Of a stretch of DNA of 64,000 nt, positions 17,961 through 29,424 are shown piece after piece. The stretch comes from Diplonema papillatum. Taxonomy: Eukaryota; Euglenozoa; Diplonemea; Diplonemida; Diplonemidae. The stretch spans positions 151,787 to 215,786 of the forward strand of contig JAPJBO010000352.1 in NCBI GenBank assembly GCA_030068145.1, in the 5' to 3' direction. A model generated the notes under the pieces. That model was given only the letters and a program-made list of their open reading frames with translations, was not told where the DNA came from and made no database searches. A program made the position numbers and the translations under genes. Numbering within the stretch: position 1 is the stretch's first letter; each line of letters begins with the position of its first letter.

Positions 17961-18779
17961 AGTCCATCGTCACAGATTGTTGTTGCGTATCAAGTTCAAA
18001 CTACTACTACTTGGAAACAGGGTCCCGCAGAAGGCCCTGATGAGAGAGCGACGAATACGATTCCTCGGGCTCGTCAGACACCACAGCGGACATGAAGCGC
18101 GCACCGGAGACAAACAGTACGCGGGGTAAGAAGCGACCGAAGCATGACACGACGCGTGCAAAGAGGTAGTCGGTAGCGGCTTGTGCAGTCTATCGTCACA
18201 GACACTGTTGTTGCTGCATAACACGTTCAAACCACTACTATGTTTGCACCATGCTACTACTACTATTTTTGTTTGTGCGATTTGACCTGTATGAGTTTAT
18301 TTGGGGTGTACATGTGTAGTTGGGAAGTTCTTAGTAAGTTCATGAGCAAGTTACGTTTTCTAGGATCACACCATTCAGCACCACAACACGCAGGCGCACT
18401 TACGGATAGCGGATCCCCAGCAGTTCAGCTCGAGAAGCGCGTATTACACATCCACTCAGCATCAACACCAACAAGATCCCTTGCACATGAACAGCCACCG
18501 CGGGGGCCCGCCTGCAGGCGTCCAGCCGCTACTCAGCGCAAGCTACAACGGCACCCAGCTAAGCTACCGAAGCAGCGACGGGAACGCGCCTCCAGGGTCT
18601 CCGAGCTTTGTCAAGTATGCCTTTCCTCAACGGGCTGGACTCTTGTTTCTTTGGGTGGTATTGTCCTCCTTTGACAGAGTGATCCGATGCCTCCCATCCC
18701 TCGATCTATCAAGTAACACTCGCCCGTGAACAGTGCTTGACCGCCTCCTGGGCACCTGCACTTTACTGCCACGCCTGAG

Positions 18780-19037
18780 ACTCGGGTGACACCACTATTG
18801 AATGCTTTTCTACACACGCTCTGAGATTACCCCTCAGGTGACACCACTATTTGATTCATTTTCGATCGCATATCGCACCCTGAGGGTACCGCATATCACG
18901 CCCGTCACACCCTGAGATTACCCCCCTCAGGGGACACCACTATTGAATGCTTTTCTGCCGCATATCGCACCCCTGAGGTTACCGCATATCACGCCTTCTT
19001 GACCTCAAGTGACACCACTATGGAATGCTTTTCTACC
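18780..19037 (+). repeat. Irregular tandem repeats with gacaccactattgaatgc core
   Basis: Four blocks of 'gacaccacta(t)..gaatgcttttct' alternate with 'cgcatatcgcacccctgagg' blocks, roughly 70-110 bp apart. One further core lies at 17265-17280. Looks like a decayed satellite or a nested short element. Confidence 0.65.
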
Positions 19038-19670
19038 AACACGCCAACTCCCGTTTCCAACACAGGAACGAGCCGCGGACAGTTCGATCGATCTTGACAA
19101 GGGCGGGCATGTCGTCCTTGGATAACCTCCCCATGGCGGCCCACCACGACGCGCACGACGGCTCAACTTCGACGGAATGGGATTGAAACGGACGCCAGGA
19201 AGTAGCATCGGTTCCGAGCGGAAACTGACACACGCACCCGCGCATCCTCTTTGTGCGTCCTCTGAACCTCCCACACGGGGGGTCGAATCAAGCACCGGGG
19301 TGCAGTGCTAAAGCAAAAGGCAAAGAGCAGAAGAGGCGCCCCAGCTTGTGCACGGGTCTGCCGTTTGGTTTGAGGCCCCGCAGAACCCGAGCAGGATTGG
19401 CAGAAAGGGACCCGCGATCTCAAATCGCCCGGGGAGGGTGGAGAGCACTCAGACAAGAAGCTTGCCGACTCAAACCGGCTAAAACCTGTTAAGACCACAC
19501 TGGCTCAAACCATTGGGCGTTGCCACCACGTTCCGTGTCAATTAGAGTGTTTCGACGGCAGTTTCTGTGTGTTCGAAACATGACGAATGTGTTCCCATGC
19601 CGGACCGACCGGCGAGCGAACTCGCAGCGTGTTGAAAGGTTGCATCGCCGGTTTTCGGTCCCCCAGGCAG

Positions 19671-19870
19671 ATCACGCACGGCTGTACGGTGACAACTACC
19701 TGCGACTTCTCAACGTCAAGGCCGCGGTCGACCCAACTGGCGTGTTCACATTGAAGACGCAGAGCATTCCGGTGAAGAGCTTGAGCGAGCGCGTGAAGAT
19801 CTGCCTGACCGCTGCTGGGGTGGAGGCTGCGATCCCAGGCGAGTTCGAAACGAAAAGAACACAAAGCTGA
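19671..19870 (+). CDS. 3'-terminal exon of a berberine-bridge-type FAD oxidase
   Basis: Acceptor ttttcggtcccccaggcag ends at 19670. The exon opens with ITHGCTVTTT in one frame, but the family-like frame reads HARLYGDNYLRLLNVKAAVD followed by PTGVF and QSI. That is the C-terminal signature (YGxNYxRLxxVKxxxDPxxVF) of FAD-linked oxidases of the BBE family, which oxidise small metabolites using bicovalent FAD. A ~30-residue extension precedes the stop. No catalytic upstream exons are recognisable nearby, so this may be the last exon of a gene whose other exons are lost, or an isolated fragment. Confidence 0.6.
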
Positions 19871-20440
19871 GGTTGTTTGATGTTTGAAAACTCAAGAAGT
19901 AATAAGTCAACTCGGAATTCCACGAGCGCCCCTCGAACGGGGTTGTTCGATGGTATGCGGTCAGAGCGTGAGCTCAGGGTATCTAGTATCATGCTCATAC
20001 CGAAACTGGAACAACCCCCCATCGAAGGAAGAGCTGCCCGCTTCGGCACGCGCTTCAGGCCTATGGCGTGGTCTCTTACTCTGCAGTTTCTTCAGGATTC
20101 CGTCTCCCGCCCCCGTCTTTTATTTGTTTCTTTGTCAGTAGTACTGTTATGCAGAAGGGAACGTTTTCGGAACAGCGGCTGCGCACGTTGAACGAACCCG
20201 ACGAACACACGGAGATTGGGAGAGGTGCACGCGAAGAGCAAAAAACGTGTCGCCTTGATCAGTCGGTGTTGCTTCGTTGCTCCGTTTGTCAGTGTACAGC
20301 CGCCAAGTCCGTGAATGTTCTGCGCCTTTTCTTTACAGGAGCAGAAGGAAACACAAATAACGCTAGAAAATACCCGAGGGACTGCCTTGTGCTCATTTCG
20401 ATGGAGGCTAGAGAGGGGAGAAACCAATACGGTCTTTTTT
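19871..20440. other. Spacer, no gene seen
   Basis: Short frames only. Contains at ~20346 a copy of the sequence cacaaataacgctag that ends the RT-USP element (see findings). Confidence 0.4.
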
Positions 20441-20656
20441 GTTGAACGCTTACGCCCGCCACTAAACCCAGATTTACCTGCGTTTCGTGTGGGCTACAGA
20501 ACATTCACCTCCTATGAAATTTGGAATACTGTTGCAATAGTGGGGAGTCATCGGCATGCTGATGAATACCCACACTATACCTTTGAGATTTCGCAACTGG
20601 CAGTCTCCTCAAGTATTTCCTGCAAAGCAGGTGCTTATACAAAAGAAGAAGAAGGA
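20441..20656 (+). mobile_element. A-tailed SINE-like retroposon (family S2)
   Basis: Longest copy of a family also found at 34572-34714 (-), 34935-35041 (-), 35078-35196 (-), 39296-39423 (+) and partially at 27145-27260 and 8345-8400. It starts gttgaacgcttacgcccgcc and ends caaagcaggtgcttataca followed by an A/AAG-rich tail. No pol III boxes are convincing. Confidence 0.75.
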
Positions 20657-20922
20657 GAAGCAAGAGCAAGTAGCGGCCATCGGACCGCAGCCTCAATGCC
20701 ACCCCATCCGCCCTGCCCCGTGGCCTGGTCGTCAACAGCTTGTGTGCAGCTCAAGGTGCCAGAATGCCCCTTTTGTTTGGGGAATGTAGCCACTTGCTGC
20801 GGTAGGCTCACCTCCCGCGAGGCGGGCTCTTCCGGGACGCTTGTGTTCGCAGAAGTTGGCGCTGGTCGCCTCGCCCGCCAGATCTGAATGGGCCTCGTCG
20901 GATCCAACCCCCCCAGAGCCTC

Positions 20923-21029
20923 TGATGATGGTCCGCCTTATGTGTCCGTGGCTTAAAGGACGGAAACACGGCGCAGACTGGACCAGTGCGGTGTTGAGCA
21001 CATACCCTTTCCAAGCACGTTCTTGCAAT
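20923..21029 (+). mobile_element. Short retroposon (family S3) with flanking target duplication
   Basis: The body contains tgtccgtggcttaaagga and gcacgttcttgcaat. It is flanked by direct repeats ccccccagagcctc at 20909-20922 and 21030-21043. Sister copies lie at 22610-22690, 23792-23881 and 24060-24158. Confidence 0.75.
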
Positions 21030-21043
21030 CCCCCCAGAGCCTC

Positions 21044-23791
21044 AGACAGAAACGATCGAAAGAAATGTTGGTCGGACACGGCGGGGCCAACACAGAATGC
21101 GGCAGCTCCTGGAATGGCACTTCTGCGCCGAAACGGTGTCGAAATAGAGATCCCACGTACGAATCGTGCAGTGAGGATTGCGACGCGTACACAGTAAAGA
21201 ATTGTAAACCCTGAAGTCAAATTGCACTTCCCGTCTATTTTTTCTTTCTGTTCTTCTCTCTCTTTTTTTCCCCATCTATTTCCCTCCCTCTTTGTTTACG
21301 CACTTTGTTTGACTCTTCTATCTTAACACAAACACACAACATCTACGGGGAAAATAATTAGGGAGAAAGACCCCCATCCGTTCCGAAAGTTCATCCTTTG
21401 AAAAAAAATATTAAAAAAAGGCAAAAACAAAACCCTTCACTTAAAAAAAAAAAAAAAAAAAAAAACACAAAAAAGAAGAAGAAACAGGTTGCAAACCCAG
21501 TCTGAAATTAAAATGAAAAAGTTTCAAGCGAACTTTCACTCTGAAAAAGGTAAGATACAAGAGGAAAGAGCTGCCTGTCGTCCGGGCTATTGCAAGAAGA
21601 TGCTTCTTTTACATGTAAGGCGTGGTGCGACAAATTCCGAGAAACGAACCAATACAAAGAAATATAAAGCAGAAAGCCAAACGACAAATGAGATGAGGAC
21701 CGCAAAAGAAAACGAAAACATATCGGGATGTTGATCCGTGGCAGGGTGTGAGCCGAAACTCGACGCCGGTCTCTCCGGATTGCACCAGGAGGGAACTTCG
21801 CGGCGGAACACAAAGCACCCTGCACGAGGCACGCGCCCAAGAACCGTGCATGGCTACCGTAGCACCCTCCATGTTTGCACCTTCCTCGGATGCTACGGTC
21901 GGGAAGGGCGATTGTCAGGCCTTCGACCACCCTAAGCAACGCACTATAGTAGATTCAAGGAAGGGAGGGGGTTATTCATTGCAGCACTTTTAGTCTTGTT
22001 CAGCGCGCTACTAATGAAGTGCGAAGGTTGCAGCTTTTTTATCATGCTCGATAGATACGTCCCCCTCAGAGCTCGGGGTTGGACCTTCGGAATACTGGTC
22101 TTTCCAAGAGAAGGAGAGACAGAAACAAGGGTTCCGCGATCGTTCAATTCGTGACAACCCACGCATTCTCTTTTTTTTCCCGCTGGCTGCCACGTGAAGC
22201 GTCCTCCCGGTGTGCGGAAGCCTTTCTTTTGTTATAGTCGGGGGAATTGACTCTTCCTTTTACGTCGGCAAACATCCGATAGTGGCGTCGCTGCAAGAGC
22301 CAGCTTCTGCTCCCGATACAAGAGCTTACCCGCCCTGACGTGTAGGTGTCCTCCATCACGTAGTACTACGTGTGTGTAGATACATAGATACCATGCAGCG
22401 GGAGATATTTGGGATGAGTATCCACGCCGAGATGTGGGTACTAACCCCTCCCGATGCTCCTTCATGAGGATGGTATGCGCCACGTAGACTACCCACCCAC
22501 CCACCTACGTAGCACCCTACAGGGGGACCCAAAAATGGGGATGTGGGTGTAAATATACGAGAATAATTTCCCCGCCGCTGTCACGCTGTGCTGTGACGCT
22601 GCAAGCAGCTCACATGCCGTGGCTTAAAGGACCGAAACACGGCGCAGATCGGATTCGGTACGGCAGTGGGCGCATATGTTCTTGCAACCCCCACACCCTC
22701 CCTCTCTGTCTGGTCCTTGTGCTCGTTCATTGAGTTGATCTGGTGCCCCCGAACCGCAGGTTGGCCTTCTTTTAGCTGGGCGCCGTGTTTTCCCCGTGTA
22801 CTTCAACGACGCAAGGAGTTCCAATGAGGACGAGGAGGGGAACCAATGGCCACGCAGAAAAGCATAAATGGAGAAAAAGAGAGAACATTTTCCGGAGCTG
22901 GGGCTTGCACTGCTTAGCAAAGTAACGGGCGATCGGCGTACCAACACTGATCAATGATGATGAAATCGACAAGCAAAAAATGTCATTGTTCTTGAAAGTA
23001 TGCAAATCAAGCAGGAAATAATTGAGTTGTTGTAGGCCTCTTGAGTTCGACCTGCTCACGATTGCGGGAGTCGGAATACATAACGTAGCCTTGATGCAGT
23101 ACCGACCCTGCCTCCTTTCGTGATCGTTAATTTATTCTGGGAAAGGGTCGGTTGGGCACATCTTCTAGGTTTGCCATGCCGTCATCCATCCGTCAAAAAT
23201 CTAAAAGCAATTGTCCGCCAAAGTCTAACTGGCACGTTCCCTCTTCGCCTTTTCTCGCGAGTCCTGCTTTAGGCTCTGTTGGGGGTTATCCTCCCACAAT
23301 CGCAACTCGCACCAACTCAAAGAGGTCTAGTCAATTCCCTGCAGTATTAGCATATAGATTAGCGTTTCAAGAATAAAAGCACCTCCACTTGTTTCTGCGA
23401 CTCAGCTGTTCTTCGCGTGTGCGACAGGGCACAATCCTCTGGGGAAGGGTATTCCTGTGCAGGCACTTTTTCCTTGGGCGTGTTCCACCTTCGCTGATCT
23501 GACCCGTGCCATCAACAGTTGGTAGCCTCTCAGGGCAGAGGAGTACTTTATCTGCCGAAAGCCATCTGGTCAGTCACCCGGTGTGAAAACCCCCGGAGAT
23601 TCAAGAACTGCGCCCGCCAGAGCAGGGGGGGTGGGCGGTGGGGGGGCGAGGCCGTTGGCAACCGCTGTTTCCGAGCGGAAGGTTTTCCTTTGAGAGCGAT
23701 GGGTGCCAAGGCCCCTCTTGGGCAGCGTCGAAAAGTATCTTGACCCTTCGGTTCGACTCTGCGAAAGGGCACTCCCCCCACTGCCGCCGGC
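21044..23791. other. Repeat and low-complexity spacer, no gene seen
   Basis: Includes a pyrimidine-rich stretch (21230-21310), an A22 run (21444-21465), the repeat of positions 1-46 at 21864-21908, a diverged S3 copy (22610-22690), and a 'cccacccacctacgtagcaccctacaggg' block at 22493-22520 that resembles the palindromic satellite at 35.2-35.5 kb. Confidence 0.4.
21864..21908 (+). repeat. Short dispersed direct repeat, copy 2
   Basis: Identical to 1-45. Preceded by ccgtagc, making an interrupted palindrome with the internal gctacgg. Confidence 0.8.
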
Positions 23792-23881
23792 ATGTGTCCG
23801 TGGCTTAAAGGACCGAAACACGGCGCAGACGGGACCAGTGCGGTGCTGAGCACATCTCCATTCCAAGCACGTTCTTGCAAT
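23792..23881 (+). mobile_element. S3 retroposon copy with perfect 18-bp target duplication
   Basis: Flanked by ccccccactgccgccggc at 23774-23791 and 23882-23899, an exact 18-bp direct repeat. The body is ~90 bp and colinear with the 20.9-kb copy. Confidence 0.85.
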
Positions 23882-24059
23882 CCCCCCACTGCCGCCGGCT
23901 GCAGGCTTTCTCGTAGTCGCTCCTGTTGGTAAGACCCACCTTGTGGCTATCTGTTATGACGTGCCAAAAACCTTATCTCGGTCTGCGGTCGGCATTCTTT
24001 TTTCCAACACTGGTTTCCCTCCCCCCCCCCCCCCCCCAAATTGCTGTGTATAGGTGCGC

Positions 24060-24158
24060 TGATGATGGTCCGCCTTATGTGTCCGTGGCTTGGAAAACCA
24101 GGACCGAAACACGGCGCAGAGCACGTATCCATTCCAAGCACGTTCTTGCAATCCCCCC
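24060..24158 (+). mobile_element. S3 retroposon copy upstream of the thioesterase gene
   Basis: Starts with tgatgatggtccgccttatg and ends ttcttgcaat before cccccc, like its sisters. It lies about 80 bp upstream of the 4HBT start codon, so it may form part of that gene's promoter or 5' UTR. Confidence 0.75.
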
Positions 24159-24238
24159 ACCCTCTTGCTGTGAAACACACACACACAACCACGCAGAGCC
24201 CACTACACATAGAACTGCTAACAACGAGTTTCTTGACT

Positions 24239-24760
24239 ATGAGAGTAGCGACTCGCCTTCTGGGGAGTGCAAGGCGCACGTCGGTACTGCATCGGTGTCT
24301 TCCGCTGACAGGGAAGAGATTCGCTTCCGCGGGGCCGCAGCTGTCTGACGTGCGGCACATGACATTTAAGCATCACTACGACGTTCAAGTGCGGTGGGGG
24401 GACATGGATTCCTACAACCACGTGAACAACTGCGCGTACACCACTTACATGGAAACCTCGCGGGCGCAGATCCTGACCGACATCAACAAAGGGGTCGACG
24501 CCGACTTTGCCATCCTCGTCGCAGAGATAGGAATTAAGTACGTGGGGATGGTCACGTTCCCGGACACGGTGTCGTGTCACAGCTGCGTCTCGCACGTCAC
24601 AGACGATGCCTTCTACGTCAACACCAAGGGTGTGACTGGTGCAGGCGCGACGTGCTTCGTATCCATCTGCAAGTTGGTCTCATTCGACCTAAAAGCTGGG
24701 AAGCGCAGGCCTATTCCCGACAGCGTCCGAGCTGTGCTCCAGGGTCTTCACACAGACTGA
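24239..24760 (+). CDS. 4HBT (hotdog-fold) acyl-CoA thioesterase, probably organelle-targeted
   Basis: 173 codons, single exon, ATG in gactatgag. Residues 1-35 are Arg/Ser/Ala-rich without acidic residues, typical of a mitochondrial (or plastid) presequence. The mature part carries the 4HBT signature VRWGDMDSYNHVNNCAYTTY, with the catalytic-type Asp before a His-Val-Asn-Asn loop, as in YbgC/FadM-like thioesterases that hydrolyse acyl-CoAs. Length and domain coverage look complete and intact. The frame is open further upstream to 24041, but that extension runs through an S3 retroposon and a (CA) stretch, so the start at 24239 is preferred. Substrate unknown. Confidence 0.85.
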   Translation: MRVATRLLGSARRTSVLHRCLPLTGKRFASAGPQLSDVRHMTFKHHYDVQVRWGDMDSYNHVNNCAYTTYMETSRAQILTDINKGVDADFAILVAEIGIKYVGMVTFPDTVSCHSCVSHVTDDAFYVNTKGVTGAGATCFVSICKLVSFDLKAGKRRPIPDSVRAVLQGLHTD

Positions 24761-25151
24761 GCGAAGGCCTGACCTACCGCAACCGGGGTTTAGACCGTCC
24801 AGACTCTGGCAGGGGCAGGGCAAATCACCTTCGACCGGGAACTGCGCCTGCGTGTGCACTGCGTCAGCCGAGGGAGATTTGCCACCAGATCAGATTTGGC
24901 ATCATTTTCTCCACAGCTTCAACAAGTGCAACGTCGAATCGAAGAAGAAGGAAACAGACGAAGAAACGCCGGCACGGACGGCGTTCAATTCCGCCAACGA
25001 GAGCTTTTTCTCGTAAAACGCTGATCAATTCCCCGATCTCTCTAGATTTTTCACGATTACACCGGGAATAAGCAACACGTGTGAATACGATGTTTCTGAC
25101 TTTTTGGAAACCCAGCTCGACATCCCGATCACCGGACTACACTGAGCCGTT

Positions 25152-25312
25152 CCATCCCCTCTTGATAGACCGAATTATACGGCACCGGGCAATTCGATGC
25201 AGCTCTAGGGACTAGGGATGGACCTGATAGACCGTGGTGGACCGTGATTCACTATGATAAACAGCGGCAGGCACTTCGATGCAGTTTCGAGAGATAGGGA
25301 CGGACCGGCTCA
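25152..25312 (+). repeat. R170 dispersed repeat, copy 2
   Basis: Near-identical to 6948-7118 apart from a short indel near the start. Unlike copy 1 it is not followed by the foldback, so the two are separate elements. Confidence 0.8.
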
Positions 25313-26234
25313 TACACGCATGACCGCAGAGGTGGGGGAACCTACGGCGGCAGTACCGAAGCTGGCTTGAGCATCCGGTGAATCTCCTCGTCAATACCAC
25401 CCAACGGCTGCGATACGCGTAGCCCATTGCCGAGCAGTAGCGCCCGACAAGAGCAAGCCTGCCACAACACCCCCGCCCGCAACTGAAGGGCTGAATAGGT
25501 AAGACGAGAGAGGCACCGGCTCACTCTGCCAAAATATGCCTTCGCGAATGCGAATTGCACCGGCTAGCGCAAATAGCCGTCCGGCCTCGGTTTCACGGAC
25601 ACTGTGCGTGCCGACGGCAGTACCCCAGTTTGTGGAGTTTTCTCCCACTTCTCCCGACTGCGGGCAGCATACTCCTGTCTGTTCTTTCCCGTATGCCAGT
25701 CTGCCCCGCATCTTGAGGGTCGTGTACATGTAAGGATGTGCAAGTGGTGGCCATCCCAGTGGCAACCCGCCCAAGTAGTAAGCACGACAAAAAGAATGAA
25801 GAACGAAAAAAAAAACCTCCAAAGAATCCCCCCAGAAAAGGATCCGAAAAGCACCAAGCAAATTCTTCCAGAACCGCGGTGTGCGCCCGCCGAATGGAAC
25901 CCAACCACCCCAGGGCGGGGGGGCGGGGGCGTGGGCTAGTCTTAGCACTCGCTGTCGTGGGGGGGGAGGTGGGGACATTGCACGGGGTAAACCAAGGGAC
26001 AGTCTTTGTTGGCCGCCCCACACCCGACCTCTTCCTTCACAGTACATGCACGCAGGAAATGGTTTCTGTTCACGACAACCCTTTCCACGTACCCCGCCCT
26101 CTGGCAGCAGAACCGGAGGCCTCCCTGAGCCTCTCAGGTTTGGCCTGGCGGCGTACGAGTGTAGTTGTCTTTCACCCACCTCCCCCCGTGTATGTCGAGA
26201 CCCACAGCAGCGCAGCAGCCACCATGTGGGCTGC

Positions 26235-26291
26235 GTTAGCCACAACCAACAGCCACAACAGCCTGTTGCGTGGCTGCTGGTTGCGGCTAAC
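26235..26291. repeat. Imperfect hairpin (27-bp arms)
   Basis: gttagccacaaccaacagcc pairs with ggctgctggttgcggctaac across a cctgttg centre. Isolated; may be a small foldback or structured RNA. Confidence 0.65.
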
Positions 26292-26561
26292 TTTTTTCTG
26301 AAATTTCATGTCCCCACTCTGTGGCTCGGTTGGCTGCCAGCCCTGCCCAGAGCCCGTCCAAACCACCCACAAACCCGCTGTGGGCTGGATATGGAAGTCC
26401 ATCTAGAGCAATCTTCAGGGCGCATTCACGTGTGCGGCCAGCTGAGAGAGCAATCTGCAGATAGTCCCGCAATCGCACACTGCTTCCCGGTATTCCAGCT
26501 GCACGGGGTAATCACGCGTGTGAGCAGAAAAGGTTGGCTGAGTGCACATCTAAGCAGGGCT

Positions 26562-26756
26562 GCATCCTCGTGTTGTAGCTGTGTTATGTATAAGGCTTCG
26601 TGAGGGCCTGGTCAACTACCTCATCACAATAGGCGGAAACTTTCTCGACAGTGTCGGTATGCCAGGGCGGGTCTCCACGAAGAAGAGAAAAGTAAAGCAA
26701 GACCTGCGCCTGCTGTCTCCGGCTGCTTCGGCAGACGACACATACTACTACTACTT
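26562..26756 (+). mobile_element. S1 CTA-tailed retroposon, 5'-truncated
   Basis: Starts gggctgcatcctcgtgttgt and ends acatactactactactt. Some internal deletions relative to the 42.4-kb copy. Confidence 0.7.
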
Positions 26757-28798
26757 GTTTTTGTCAACATTTCCTACCCCTCCCCCGACCACCCTACCTG
26801 TCAGTTCTGTTTTGAAAAAGGCGGCCTCTCCAGAACCTTTCAGGTCTGACCCGCAGATAGGGCTATCGTCCCCCAATCCCCTCCCACCATCCACGTAAGC
26901 ACTGTCACTGTAACAACAACCCTCCTTTGTGTACTCTCATTCTGCCTTCGATTGCCGTGTCAAACACAAAAAAGAGTGCCCTATCGCCTACCCACCGGCT
27001 GCTTCCTAACCGAGGGCTGTCAAGCAGGTGGTATACGAGAGCGCGTTCGGAAACAAGAAGGAAGCTGGTTTAAGAAAAAAAAAAAAAAAAAAAAACAAGA
27101 ATCAGTTCTGCAACAATAATCAGAGGAAACCCTGCGGAGAATTGCCGTCCCGACGTGCGTGTTGTAGGAAATACTCGGCTGCGTGACCGCCAGCTGCGAA
27201 TCACGAAAAATGGAGGATGTGTATACCCACACACGAACCACAGGTAAATCTAGATCTGGATTACCTACGTTGTCGTTGTAGAGTCCGCCCCTAATCCTGG
27301 CGGTGTTGAGCAGCGTTCGCGCTAAGGAAAAAAGCGGCTGATTTCAGCCGGAAATTCTTGGGCTGATACTCAGCCGGCTGATTTTTGGAAGGTCTGCCGA
27401 TCGGACGGGTTTTGCATTAGCCCGGTTTGTGCGTCAGCTGATTCCGCTCCGTGGGCGGCATAGCCAAAGCTTACATGACTGATTTTGTGCGAGTCTGCCG
27501 GTAAAAAGAAAAAGGCTCGAAATTTAATCAGCCGGCAAGCCGGCTGATCGCGCGCACACTGAGTGAAAAAAAAAAAAGAAGAAAGAAATATCAAGGCTAA
27601 GGTTTCCCTCCCGGCCAGTTTTCGGCTCAAACATCGAACTAAGATCTTCCCCCTCTAGCTCCAGTTTTAGAAACGGGTACCGTCGGCACGAGTACTCTTT
27701 ATTAGGTGAAGGCTCGCTTGGGCGGTCTTTTGTTCTTCAGCAGACTACCTCCAACTCTTTCTCCTGTTGCTTGTCTTTGCGTGAGTCCAGCAGCCCCGGT
27801 CCTGGGAATATCCGTCTCTTGCGCAAGTAAGCGCCAAACGTGCCGCCTTGTTAGGAACCCCGGTAGTACTATTTCTTGCTAGTCGGACCTCCTGGATGAT
27901 GGTTTAGATACCAACTTGCGCGCGTCATCTGCACAGAGCAAATCGGACCTAGGCACGTGAGGCATTACAGCCCTACACCCTTGGCTCCCGGCTCTGGAGT
28001 ATCGCAGTTCCGGGGGGGGGGAAGCGTGAGAGCAGTTTGTTTTGTGAGCCGAGCGAAGCTCACCCTAGCTGCTTCCCGCACAGCGTTTGCGGGGGCACAG
28101 TCGACGGGACCCCTTGGGGTTACGATGCTCCCCCGTATTCGTGAGTGGGGCTTGAACGTCGTCGAATATAGACCGTTCTCATGAACATTCTTGACCGAGC
28201 AGTTTGGGCGGTCCTCTCTTGATCTGGTCACTGGCTGCATCATTGCGATTGTTGACAGGCCAAACCATCCAACGATCAAGAAATGCGGCCATCTGGCCGA
28301 GTATGAGCACACTCCCGTTCCCCTGCGAATCGAAGAATAGAGTTATTTGATCCTCCTTGCAAAGTTCGCTGTTCTCTCCCCCCTCGTGACTTTTTGCGTT
28401 TTTCCGACGTCTCCTTTCTCCGTCGGCCTCTACTTCTTGCTTTTTTTTTTTTTTTTTTTTTTCCTTTCCGCCCTTTATTTCCGTCGCGTCTTAGTTTTTT
28501 TGCTTCCTGTTTGTTTCTTCTTTTCCCATTATGTCGTATTTTATTCTTGTCCAATTCGGGGCATAACCCAGTTTTCCGGGGGCTCGGCCTTTGTATCCTA
28601 AACCTCTCCTTGAACGTGAACATGTACTAGGCGGACGTACGTGTGAGACGAAAATGTGTCTTCCCGGCTACTGCTGAGTTTTGAGTCTCGAGTATTTCCT
28701 ACTAGATGCTCATTCAGAAAATTTAAATTCGGGTCTGACTCGAGTGGGGGGTGGCCCAGCGGCGACCTCGACTTGTGAAGACACACCGGAAGGTGTAT
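26757..28798. other. Spacer, no gene seen
   Basis: A21 and T22 homopolymers at 27076-27096 and 28440-28461, a degraded S2 piece (27145-27260), and short frames only. Confidence 0.4.
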
Positions 28799-28834
28799 TG
28801 GTGAACGGCGGGAGTAACCATGACTCTCTTAAGG
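28799..28834 (+). rRNA. 28S rRNA fragment ending at the R2 insertion site
   Basis: The sequence aacggcgggagtaaccatga followed by ctctcttaagg is the universally conserved eukaryotic large-subunit segment with one substitution. In rDNA the next bases are tagccaaatg, but here they are tcgaattg. The match therefore ends exactly at the cleavage point used by R2 retrotransposons. Only ~36 bp is recognisable; the bases upstream are not clearly 28S. Confidence 0.65.
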
Positions 28835-29424
28835 TCGAATTGTAGTTCTCCCAGGAACACCCTCAAGTTGGATTACTACGGCACCACCACGACTGCGAGC
28901 GCAAGGCGTGCAACAGTCAGGACCCATCCGTTGTAGTGTTTCTGTAAGCACCAGACCATCGGGACTTTCCGTCGAATGGGAGAAAGAGTCTTGACACGCT
29001 CAAAACCTCCAACGCATTCATCACCGGACCGCATTCCGACGTAGAGCAAGGTCAACGTCAAGGAGCCCCTGCTTTCCCAGCTCGTTGCGCCTGGAAAATG
29101 GAGTCCTACATACACCTGGAACATGGCTACCATATGCTGGAGCGACACTCCATTCTCTCTCAGGTTCTTCTCTCGTTTGACCCCAAAACACCTGAGCTCA
29201 CATGTACATGTAACCGGCGCACCGCCGTAGGCTTTCACTTGTTGATTCACTAGTGAAATATGCTTTGCTGCACCGTGCTCACCTTCTGCACACTGCACAC
29301 TTTCTGCACGCGTCGTTCCGTTTGCACGTTTGCACAAACTCTTGAATGAATCCGGCAGGTAAAGGAACACCTTACAAAACACCCATCTTTTTTTGATCTC
29401 CCCCCCCGCGACGTTTTTGCGACC

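Larger units (their letters stand above)
17231..19670. other. Repeat-rich spacer, no confident gene
   Basis: Contains an R90 repeat (17659-17745), a 5'-truncated CTA-tailed retroposon (17752-17955), two copies of a 'gtgcagtc(c/t)atcgtcacag' block (17958 and 18185) and the direct repeats at 18780-19037. Open frames here are short and domain-free. Confidence 0.4.
24761..26561. other. Spacer with R170 repeat and hairpin, no gene supported
   Basis: Contains the R170 repeat (25152-25312) and the hairpin at 26235-26291. Long frames on both strands at 25.4-26.3 kb are low-complexity (Pro/Gly/Trp-rich) and overlap each other without domain signal. Confidence 0.4.

Noticed and set aside
25391-26245. 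285-codon minus-strand frame
   Set aside because: Low-complexity Gly/Pro/Trp-rich translation, overlapped by equally long frames on the other strand, no motif; treated as non-coding.
28440-28461. T-run as a retroposon tail
   Set aside because: No matching retroposon body or target duplication adjacent; simple homopolymer.
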